From the NCBI GenBank assembly GCA_034003765.1, contig JAVEXZ010000002.1:100743-164742 (forward strand): a DNA stretch of 64,000 nucleotides, written 5' to 3'. Of this stretch, positions 45,224 through 53,007 are shown piece by piece. Source of the DNA: JAAZGD01 sp034003765 (lineage in GTDB: Bacteria > Bacillota > Clostridia > Peptostreptococcales > Anaerovoracaceae). Position numbers and translations under genes: made by a program. Positions within the stretch are counted from its first letter, which is position 1. Every line of letters starts with the position of its first letter. The notes under the pieces are model-generated. The model searched no databases. It worked only from the letters and a program-made list of their open reading frames with translations, and was not told the origin of the DNA.

Positions 45224-45823
45224 CTAGTATCTGTTTTCGGCTATTTTTTTAACTGCTTGAACTAAAACCTTATGTTCTAAATCTAAAACTTTTTTTGCTA
45301 TTCCTTCTGGTGTATCTCCGGGATCAATGGCAATCCTCTCTTGTATTATTATCCTGCCACTATCAAGATCTTGGTCTACAAAATGAACTGTTACACCTGT
45401 CTCTATCTCTCTTGCCTCTATAACTGCTTGGTGAACTTTTATGCCATAAAAACCTGGCCCACCATATTTAGGCAACAAGGATGGATGAATGTTTATAATT
45501 CGGTTTTTATATGCCGACAAAACCGGTTCTTGTATTTTCCTTAAATACCCAGCTAGAACCACTAAATCAGGTCTTTCCTCTTCAAGAATCTCAAAAAGAT
45601 TTTCGTCCCCTTCTTCTTGACTAGCTTCTCTTGGTTTCTCAAAACAATAGGTGGGTATTTTAGCGGCTATCCCTCTTTTTAATCCATGGGCACTTGGGTT
45701 GTTGGAAATTACTTGAACTATTTTTACACCTGCCAATGATCCATTATTAACCCCATCTATTAAGGCCTGAAGGTTGCTTCCATTGCCAGATATCAAGACG
45801 CTTATTTTAAGTTGCTTAGTCAA
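45224..45823 (-). CDS. purN: Phosphoribosylglycinamide formyltransferase
   Basis: A 199-residue 10-formyl-tetrahydrofolate-dependent GAR transformylase, step 3 of purine synthesis. The start SVLISGNGSNLQALI, the catalytic region VVLAGYLRKI...INIHPSLLPKYGG and the later HFVDQDLDSG match PurN. It overlaps the purM stop by 8 bases and is followed by the purF-like gene after 112 bases. Confidence 0.95.
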   Translation of the reverse strand: MTKQLKISVLISGNGSNLQALIDGVNNGSLAGVKIVQVISNNPSAHGLKRGIAAKIPTYCFEKPREASQEEGDENLFEILEEERPDLVVLAGYLRKIQEPVLSAYKNRIINIHPSLLPKYGGPGFYGIKVHQAVIEAREIETGVTVHFVDQDLDSGRIIIQERIAIDPGDTPEGIAKKVLDLEHKVLVQAVKKIAENRY

Positions 45824-46877
45824 ATCGAACTCCTTCTCCCTCTATAACTTCACCAATTCTGAAGACCTTGTCCCCTATTTCCTTTAAGCCATTTATAAGG
45901 CTTTCACTCTGAGAATATGGGGCAATGAAAATAAATCCAATCCCCATATTGAATGTGGAGAACATTTCTTTTTCTTCTAGACCACCAATTCTTTTTATAT
46001 ATGGGAAGATTGGATGTATTTCCCAAGAATCTCGATAAATCGAAACCCCAAGACCCTCAGGTATAACACGGGGAATGTTCTCATAAAAACCTCCACCTGT
46101 AATATGGACCATTCCTTTTATTTGGGCTAAGTTTTGTGCTTCCTTAACAGTTTCATAATATATCTTGGTAGGCTTCAGCAATTCCTCACCCAATCTTACT
46201 CCTAATTCCTCAATATATTGATTTAATACATCTTCTTCTTGAAAACATTGAGTCAGTTCTTTTTCTTCAAGGAATAATTTTCGCACCAAAGAAAATCCAT
46301 TACTATGTAGCCCACTGGAAGAAATCCCTATCAATACATCTCCTACCCTAATAGACTCCCCGCTAACAATATCCTTCTTATCTACAAGGCCAACACAAAA
46401 TCCCGCAATATCATATTCATCATTTTGATAAAACCCTGGCATTTCTGCAGTTTCTCCTCCTATAAGGGCAGTAGCACATTGCTTACATCCTTCAGCAAGG
46501 CCTTCTATTATCGCCTTTATCTTTAGGGGTTCTAATTTACCCGTAGCTATGTAATCCAAAAAGAATAAGGGCTTTGCCCCTTGACATAAAATATCGTTTA
46601 CACACATAGCCACACAGTCGATGCCAATAGTGGTATGGCAGTTCATCATCGATGCTATCTTTAATTTTGTCCCAACTCCATCTGTCCCAGAAACTAAAAC
46701 AGGTTCTTTCATTCCAGCTAGAGGAAGCTGGAACATGCTTCCAAAACCACCTATTCCCCCTAAAACATTAGCATTAAATGTGCTCTCAGCAAGAGGTTTT
46801 AAAACATCTACTGCTTTGGCAGCTTCCTGGGTATCTACTCCTGCATCTTTATAGGTCATACCTTGATTTTTATTCAT
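45816..46877 (-). CDS. purM: Phosphoribosylformylglycinamidine cyclo-ligase
   Basis: A 353-residue AIR synthetase, step 5 of purine synthesis. It starts MTYKDAGVDTQEAAKAV after a short leader, with the family landmarks SGTDGVGTKLKIA, GGETAEMPGFY and GISSSGLHSNGFSLVR. AGGGGTG precedes the ATG. The 155-base gap to purC has no clear promoter or terminator. It overlaps purN by 8 bases. Confidence 0.96.
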   Translation of the reverse strand: MNKNQGMTYKDAGVDTQEAAKAVDVLKPLAESTFNANVLGGIGGFGSMFQLPLAGMKEPVLVSGTDGVGTKLKIASMMNCHTTIGIDCVAMCVNDILCQGAKPLFFLDYIATGKLEPLKIKAIIEGLAEGCKQCATALIGGETAEMPGFYQNDEYDIAGFCVGLVDKKDIVSGESIRVGDVLIGISSSGLHSNGFSLVRKLFLEEKELTQCFQEEDVLNQYIEELGVRLGEELLKPTKIYYETVKEAQNLAQIKGMVHITGGGFYENIPRVIPEGLGVSIYRDSWEIHPIFPYIKRIGGLEEKEMFSTFNMGIGFIFIAPYSQSESLINGLKEIGDKVFRIGEVIEGEGVRFD

Positions 46878-47032
46878 CTATTCACCCCTAAACTTCCAGC
46901 AATTACCCATTGCTAAACATATAATAAACCGCATAATTGTTTGCTACTATTTTTATTTAACCCTTAGGCCCAGAAGAGACTTTAAAGCATTTTCCCAACG
47001 ATTTTTTCTAATTACAAACTATAAAAAGCGTT

Positions 47033-47740
47033 TTATCTTTTAGTGACTCGCCTTAAAACTGCCTGATAGGTTTCCTCCACATTACCTAAGTCCCGCCTAA
47101 ATCTATCCTTATCCATTTTTTCGTTGGTCTCTATGTCCCATAGTCTGCAAGTGTCAGGAGAAATTTCGTCAGCTAAAATTATGTTTCCTTTGTTTAGTCC
47201 GAACTCTAGTTTAAAATCTATGATCTTTAATCCGCATTCCTTAAAAAAGAGGATCAATAACCTATTGATTTCGTGAGCATAAGTTTTGATCTGCTCAAGT
47301 TGTTCTTCGGTTGCTAATTCCAAGGCTAATATATGATCATCATTTATTAGTGGGTCACCTAGGTCATCATTTTTGTAAGAAAACTCCAATGTAGGCTGAT
47401 CAAATGGAATTCCTTCGGGAACACCATATCTTTTGGAAAATGAACCTGCTGAAACATTTCGAATAATAACTTCTAATGGAAGAATGCTTACTGCCTTTAC
47501 CAAGGTCTCCCCCTCAGATATTTGGTCTACGAAGTGGGTGGGGATACCAGATTTTTCAAGATACTCAAATAGTATGTTAGATATTATATTATTTACTATA
47601 GCTTTCCCTGCTATGGTTCCCTTCTTTTGCCCATTAAATGCTGTTGCATCATCCTTGTACTGAATAACAAAGAAGTCTGGGTCCTCGGTTTGAAACACAC
47701 GTTTTGCTTTACCCTCATAAAGCATTTCTCCTTTATTCAT
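47033..47740 (-). CDS. purC: SAICAR synthase
   Basis: A 235-residue phosphoribosylaminoimidazole-succinocarboxamide synthase. The N-terminus MLYEGKAKRVF, the GSFSKRYG turn, the LADEISPDTCRLWD stretch and the basic end are typical. I chose the ATG at 47738-47740, one base after the purE stop, with GAGGAG 7 bases upstream. A 9-codon longer reading overlaps purE and has no better ribosome site. Confidence 0.95.
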   Translation of the reverse strand: MNKGEMLYEGKAKRVFQTEDPDFFVIQYKDDATAFNGQKKGTIAGKAIVNNIISNILFEYLEKSGIPTHFVDQISEGETLVKAVSILPLEVIIRNVSAGSFSKRYGVPEGIPFDQPTLEFSYKNDDLGDPLINDDHILALELATEEQLEQIKTYAHEINRLLILFFKECGLKIIDFKLEFGLNKGNIILADEISPDTCRLWDIETNEKMDKDRFRRDLGNVEETYQAVLRRVTKR

Positions 47741-47741
47741 C

Positions 47742-48224
47742 TTATTTCTCCTCGATTTCTTTACCATCTTTTATAACTTTTTCTTTCATGTTCCTCTTAT
47801 ATTTTCTTAGCTTCTCTTTGTAGTCTGGATACTTTAGAGATAGAATTTGAACTGCTAGTAAAGCAGCATTTTCCATACCATTGATTCCCACTGTTGCTAC
47901 AGGAACTCCAGGAGGCATTTGAACCGTGGAAAGCAAAGAGTCCCACCCAGATAAAGTATCGGATTTCATGGGAACTCCAATTACCGGCAGAATGGTATAT
48001 GCGGCTAAGCTTCCTGCTAAATGAGCTGCCATACCAGCTACTGCTATAAATAATTCTACGCCATTTTCCTCAGCCTTAACCGCAAAAGCCCAAGTTTCTT
48101 CTGGAGTTCTATGGGCAGAAAGTATCTTAGTGGTAAAGGGTACATCAAAGTCCTTGAGAACCTGCTCTGTTTTTTGAACCATAGGGTAATCTGATTTGCT
48201 ACCCATTACTATTGCTACACTCAT
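47742..48224 (-). CDS. purE: N5-carboxyaminoimidazole ribonucleotide mutase (class I PurE)
   Basis: A 160-residue PurE with MGSKSDYPMV, SAHRTPE and the GVPMKSDTLSGWDSLLSTVQMP substrate loop, the class I pattern that uses N5-CAIR. No purK is next to it in this operon, so the N5-CAIR synthase is encoded elsewhere or the enzyme relies on CO2. It follows purL by 135 bases and precedes purC by one base. Confidence 0.95.
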   Translation of the reverse strand: MSVAIVMGSKSDYPMVQKTEQVLKDFDVPFTTKILSAHRTPEETWAFAVKAEENGVELFIAVAGMAAHLAGSLAAYTILPVIGVPMKSDTLSGWDSLLSTVQMPPGVPVATVGINGMENAALLAVQILSLKYPDYKEKLRKYKRNMKEKVIKDGKEIEEK

Positions 48225-48359
48225 TCTTTTTCCTCCTTAATTGTATCTAATATTAAACAACTACTTGAAGACTCATTCTTAAAAGACGATCGTGATTTTT
48301 TGGGTCGAAATCTCTCTATACTCCTGCTACATTTTCAGTTGACTCTGCTTAATTGCTAA

Positions 48360-51300
48360 TCATCTATAATAATTAATACCTGCTTGAAAAATTCTCTGTT
48401 CAAATCTACCATCTGCATTTTTATATATTCCTGGCCTAATCCTTTCTGAGTGGCACATCTTGCCAAAAATTCTACCATTGGAAGAAAATAGCCCTTCTAT
48501 AGCCAAAGTTGAACCATTAGGGTTCCAAGGAAGTTCCATAGTAGCTTGGCCTGATAAATCAACATATTGAGTTGCAATTTGGCCACCGCAAATCATTTCT
48601 TTCAAGAGATCATCCTCAACAATTAAACGCCCTTCACCGTGAGAAACTGGAAGAGTATAAATTTCTCCTACTTCCAAACCTTCCATCCAAGGTGACTCTA
48701 CTGAAGAGATTCGAGTGTGAACAAGATTTGATTGGTGTCTTCCAATTTTATTGCTTGTTAGTATAGGGTCTATTTCTGATCTTTCTTTGATTTTCCCAAA
48801 TGGCAAAAGCCCTAATTTCACCAACCCTTGAAAGCCGTTACAAATACCCAGAATCAACCCCTCACGATCATCAATAAGTTCTTGCAGTGCTTGGCGAACA
48901 AGAGGGCTTCTAAGAACCGTAGCAATGTATTTACCCGACCCGTCAGGCTCATCTCCTCCGGAAAATCCTCCTGGAATCATCAAGATTTGTGATTCTTTTA
49001 TCTTTGCGGATAGCCTCTTCAATGATTCTTTAATCTCGTCTTCATCTAAATTTCTAAAGATCTCTATATCTGGAATCCCTCCTGCTTTTTCAAAAGCATA
49101 GGCAGAATCTTCTTCGCAATTTGTTCCTGGGAAAACAGGAATAAGTACTCTGGGTTTCGCAAAAGATACTTTTGCTCTAAATGTTTCCTTGGCTGTATAA
49201 GAAAAAGGTAGAAGGGTTTCAAGACTCTTCCCTTCTGCTTCATGGTAGCAGGGAAAAAGTGTTTCAAGTGGGTTCATCCATTTTTTTTGTAAGGCATTTA
49301 GAGAGGCTTTGTATTCTTGGCCTATAGAACCTTCTTTTTCTGATCTTGAACCCCTAATTTCACTACACTCCCAACTGGTTTGATTGTTAGTCTCACCTAA
49401 TATACAATAGTCCCTTTCACCGAATACTTCTTCCACATCCACAAACCGGGGAACTTCTAAAACAACGCTTCCATAAGCTGCTTCAAAAAGTTCTTTGCTT
49501 GAAAGCCCTTTTAATGATACCCCAACCATATTACCTAATGCCATCTTTAATGTGGCAATGAAAATACCCCCTCTCCCTAGGGGCTGAGCTGCTAATACTA
49601 GGCCTTCAGCTGCTAGCTCTTCTAAAAGCTTCATGTTCTTTTTAAAGGCCGTAAAATCTGGTATCATTTTTTCATCGCTAACCACTTTTAATAATACCAA
49701 TTGGCTAGAGTTATTCTTTAGTTCTGGAGACAGTATTCGTCTTTTTTCACCTATTCCCACAGCAAATGAAATTAGTGTGGGAGGAACCTTCAAATCCTCA
49801 TATGTACCAGACATACTATCTTTTCCTCCGATTGCTGCAATTTCTAATTCTTTCTGGGCTTTCAAAGCTCCTAACAATGCACTAAAAGGCTTAGCCCAAC
49901 TTTCAGCATCTGTTAGTTTTTCAAAATATTCTTGAAATGAAAGCCAAATCTGGCCTTCCATTCCTCCCATAGAGATGATCTTTGTAACACTATCAATAAC
50001 TGCATAAATAGCCCCATGAAAAGGACTTACCGAAGATAAAAATGGATCGAAACCATAAGCCATTAGAGTCGCCGTATCTGTATCTCCTCCTTGAACTGGT
50101 AAAGTAGCCGCCATTCCAATTCCTGGGGTTAATTGATATTTCCCTCCAAATGGCATCAAAAGAGTCCTGCTTCCTATTGTACTGTCGAATCTTTCGGCTA
50201 ATCCCTTTTGAGAGCAGCAATTTAAGTCTTGTAAGTATATATCTATTCTTTGTTTAAGGGGTAAATCCTCTCTATCTGTATCTGCCAAAAGAGATTTATG
50301 TATAAGCTTAGAATCCACCTGGTCTTTAACAGTAACCGCAGCTACTTGGGCGGCACCATTTGTATCAAGGAAGGCTCTCTTAATTGACAGGATGTTTTCC
50401 CCTTGCCAAAACATATTAAAGTAACCTGAATCGGTAATACGGGCTATTTCATAGGCTTCTAAATTTTCTTCTTTGGCCATTTCTATAAATATATCAACAT
50501 CTTCTTTATTTAGTACAACAGCCATTCTTTCTTGAGATTCAGAAATTGCTAATTCCGTTCCATTCAACCCTTCATACTTTTTGCGAACAGCATCTAGGTT
50601 CACATCAATACTATGGGCTAATTCTCCAACAGCAACGGAAACACCTCCGGCTCCAAAATCGTTACATCGTTTTATCAATCTTGCGGCTTCTTTACGCCTG
50701 AAGAGTCGCTGAAGATTTCTTTCAGTTGGAGGGTTACCCTTTTGTACTTGGGCTCCACATTCCTTAACAGATTCCACATTTTGTTCTTTAGAAGATCCAG
50801 TAGCCCCACCAATTCCATCTCTTCCAGTTCTTCCCCCAACTAGAATAACTCGATCTCCTGGAAGGGGTTTTTTTCGAATTATATGGTCTAAAGGTGCGGC
50901 GCCAACCACGGCACCAACCTCCATCCTCTTTGCAACATAACCTGGATGATAAATTTCAGAAACTAATCCAGTTGCCAATCCTACTTGGTTACCGTATGAG
51001 CTATAACCTCTTGCTGCTTCTTGGGTAATCGTTTTTTGTGGTAACTTACCAGTTAGTGTTTCCTTTAAGGGTTTTCTAGGGTCTCCAGAACCAGTTACCC
51101 TCATTGCTTGATAAACATATCCTCGTCCTGACAATGGGTCTCTTATAGCGCCACCCAAACATGTTGCTGCACCACCAAAAGGCTCAACCTCTGTGGGGTG
51201 ATTATGGGTTTCATTTTTAAATAGTACCACCCATTCTTCTAACTCATTGTTTATCTTACAAAAGACCTTCACACTACAAGCATTTATTTCTTCTGAAATA

Positions 51301-52175
51301 TCAAGGTTTTTTATTTTCCCCTCATCTTTCAAATATCTAGCACCTATAGTCGCCATGTCCATTAATGAGATATCTTTTTCTCCAGATGGCTGAACTCTTT
51401 TTCTCATGGCCAGATATTCTTCAAAAGCATCCTTTACCATTCCGCTATAATCCTCTTGGCTAAAACTAATATAGTTAAGTTTAGTATTAAATGTAGTATG
51501 TCTACAGTGATCAGACCAATAGGTGTCCAGTACTCTTATTTCTGTTTCTGTGGGATCTCGTCCTTCCCCATCAAAGTATTTTATAACCTGAGCTAAATCC
51601 AATTCAGTCATTGCTAACCCCATGGAATTTATAAAGTCAGAGAATCTTTCAGTGTCCATAGTTCTAAATCCATCTAGTATTGGTATACTAAGAGCCTTTA
51701 CAGCTATAAGGTCTAAGGTTTCTGGTTTTTCTAAAATGCCTTCCCAAGAATCTACTGGGTTAATCAAATATCTCCTTATCTTTTCGCCGTCATCAAGAGA
51801 TGTTTCCCCTTTAAAACAAAATACCTTCCCGCATCTTAGCCGGGGTTCTGCACTGGGAGACAATACTCTGATTAATTGCTCTGCTGAGTCAGCTCGCTGA
51901 TCAAATTGTCCTGGCATATACTCCACAATCACAATTTCTGTGCCCATATTTTTGGGAAGCTCTTCTAAATATACTATGTCTGTTACAGGATCAGAAATAA
52001 CCCCATTAAGGGTTCTCATCCATAGGTCTTCTTCAATCCCCTCAACATCATATCTAAGTAAAATACTTAAGCCCAATAAATCTTTAAGGCCCCAGTTTTC
52101 CTTCAACTCTGTAAGAACCTTTTGGGTTTCGTCTCTATAAGCTTCCTTTTTTTCAATATATGCTCTAAAAACCAT
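48360..52175 (-). CDS. purL: Phosphoribosylformylglycinamidine synthase, single-chain long form
   Basis: A 1271-residue FGAM synthase that joins the PurL synthetase and the glutamine amidotransferase in one chain. Other Firmicutes split it as PurS, PurQ and PurL. The synthetase part contains LFKNETHNHPTEVEPFGGAATCLGG and the later GKDSMSGTYE. The amidotransferase begins near residue 1010 (RVLIPVFPGTNCEEDSA), with nucleophile Cys1112 in ILGICNGFQG and the HGEGR motif (His1179, Glu1181). AGGAG precedes the ATG. It is the first gene of the operon. Confidence 0.96.
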   Translation of the reverse strand: MVFRAYIEKKEAYRDETQKVLTELKENWGLKDLLGLSILLRYDVEGIEEDLWMRTLNGVISDPVTDIVYLEELPKNMGTEIVIVEYMPGQFDQRADSAEQLIRVLSPSAEPRLRCGKVFCFKGETSLDDGEKIRRYLINPVDSWEGILEKPETLDLIAVKALSIPILDGFRTMDTERFSDFINSMGLAMTELDLAQVIKYFDGEGRDPTETEIRVLDTYWSDHCRHTTFNTKLNYISFSQEDYSGMVKDAFEEYLAMRKRVQPSGEKDISLMDMATIGARYLKDEGKIKNLDISEEINACSVKVFCKINNELEEWVVLFKNETHNHPTEVEPFGGAATCLGGAIRDPLSGRGYVYQAMRVTGSGDPRKPLKETLTGKLPQKTITQEAARGYSSYGNQVGLATGLVSEIYHPGYVAKRMEVGAVVGAAPLDHIIRKKPLPGDRVILVGGRTGRDGIGGATGSSKEQNVESVKECGAQVQKGNPPTERNLQRLFRRKEAARLIKRCNDFGAGGVSVAVGELAHSIDVNLDAVRKKYEGLNGTELAISESQERMAVVLNKEDVDIFIEMAKEENLEAYEIARITDSGYFNMFWQGENILSIKRAFLDTNGAAQVAAVTVKDQVDSKLIHKSLLADTDREDLPLKQRIDIYLQDLNCCSQKGLAERFDSTIGSRTLLMPFGGKYQLTPGIGMAATLPVQGGDTDTATLMAYGFDPFLSSVSPFHGAIYAVIDSVTKIISMGGMEGQIWLSFQEYFEKLTDAESWAKPFSALLGALKAQKELEIAAIGGKDSMSGTYEDLKVPPTLISFAVGIGEKRRILSPELKNNSSQLVLLKVVSDEKMIPDFTAFKKNMKLLEELAAEGLVLAAQPLGRGGIFIATLKMALGNMVGVSLKGLSSKELFEAAYGSVVLEVPRFVDVEEVFGERDYCILGETNNQTSWECSEIRGSRSEKEGSIGQEYKASLNALQKKWMNPLETLFPCYHEAEGKSLETLLPFSYTAKETFRAKVSFAKPRVLIPVFPGTNCEEDSAYAFEKAGGIPDIEIFRNLDEDEIKESLKRLSAKIKESQILMIPGGFSGGDEPDGSGKYIATVLRSPLVRQALQELIDDREGLILGICNGFQGLVKLGLLPFGKIKERSEIDPILTSNKIGRHQSNLVHTRISSVESPWMEGLEVGEIYTLPVSHGEGRLIVEDDLLKEMICGGQIATQYVDLSGQATMELPWNPNGSTLAIEGLFSSNGRIFGKMCHSERIRPGIYKNADGRFEQRIFQAGINYYR

Positions 52176-52204
52176 AAACTCTCCTTTTACTATATGTTCC
52201 GTAC

Positions 52205-52233
52205 ATTATAATAAAAATATAAGGTATTTGTTC
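52205..52233 (-). promoter_or_regulatory. Probable pur operon promoter with CGAAC box
   Basis: Minus-strand TATAAT (52205-52210) is preceded at 17 bases by a poor -35, GAACAA (52228-52233). That -35 lies inside AACGAACAAAT, which resembles the CGAAC core of the Bacillus PurR box. This suggests a regulated promoter. I did not recognise a purine riboswitch in the leader. Confidence 0.45.
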
Positions 52234-52284
52234 GTTATATTGCCTTTACAGTAAAATACTACCACCCAATTTATTCTTTTACAA

Positions 52285-52334
52285 GAAAATAGACGAACTT
52301 TTTACCAATCGGATAAAAAATTCGTCTTATTTTC
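52285..52334 (-). terminator. Long hairpin between the TudS-like gene and purL
   Basis: Arms 52285-52306 and 52311-52334 pair over about 21 bases with one mismatch, two one-base bulges and a 4-base loop. It lies about 60 bases after the TudS-like stop and upstream of the pur promoter. It is most simply a terminator, although no clean T-run follows it. Both arms also contain CGAA/TTCG cores, so an operator role is possible. Confidence 0.6.
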
Positions 52335-52396
52335 CCACTTATATGGTCTAATCTCGAACTTGTATAAAAGATACCGTCAAGATCATTCGTGAATCA

Positions 52397-52972
52397 CTAA
52401 CAAACCCCTCCTATAAAAACATCAAAGTCTTTGAGAATTTGATCCATATCTGCAGATTCGTCATCAAGGGCCAAACCATAAAATGGCGGCATCTTTAACC
52501 CACGAGACTCTATCTCTTTTTTAAGCTCTTCTATATATACTCCTGTACCTTCAATAAGAGCTTGGTTAAAATCTAAATCCACTGGGCTTCCGCCCCAATT
52601 TTCATCCCAAGCAGTTATGCTTACACCACATGTAGGAGAACCGTCACAACCAAGAATTGCCACGGTTTCATATCCTGCTCTCTCGTACTCTTCCATATAG
52701 GTTGCAACCTGGTCTGCAAGTCCCCTACAAAAGCTTCTAAAACCATGGCTATCATAGAGGTTTTTTGTTTGCCACCATCTTTGGATTCCAAGATACAGAG
52801 TTTCTGGACACTGCATTTGATTAATTCCTAGACCGTAATCGCTTAGTGTATCAAAGACCTCTTTACACATGCCCGAATATCGGGCTAAGCCCTTTACCTT
52901 ATTGTTGGTATTTAATAGACAACTTGCTACAAAAACTACTTTTTTACCACGTTGATCATCCATTCTATTCAT
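52397..52972 (-). CDS. TudS/DUF523-related putative Fe-S desulfidase
   Basis: A 191-residue protein. The N-terminal FVASCLLNTNN, the QCPE motif and GCDGSPTCGVS follow the cysteine pattern of the DUF523/TudS group, whose founding member is a thiouracil desulfidase with a [4Fe-5S] cluster. It also has an inner WWQTKNLYDSHGFRSFCRG region typical of a longer, poorly studied subfamily. Substrate unknown. AGGAGG lies 8 bases before the ATG. It sits 35 bases downstream of the P-type ATPase and may share its transcript. Confidence 0.78.
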   Translation of the reverse strand: MNRMDDQRGKKVVFVASCLLNTNNKVKGLARYSGMCKEVFDTLSDYGLGINQMQCPETLYLGIQRWWQTKNLYDSHGFRSFCRGLADQVATYMEEYERAGYETVAILGCDGSPTCGVSITAWDENWGGSPVDLDFNQALIEGTGVYIEELKKEIESRGLKMPPFYGLALDDESADMDQILKDFDVFIGGVC

Positions 52973-53007
52973 TTTTACAGCCTCCTAATAATAATGGTAT
53001 TATTCTG

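Noticed and set aside
52176..52396. Purine riboswitch before purL
   Set aside because: I looked for the three-way-junction core and paired loops and did not find them; a covariance search would settle it.
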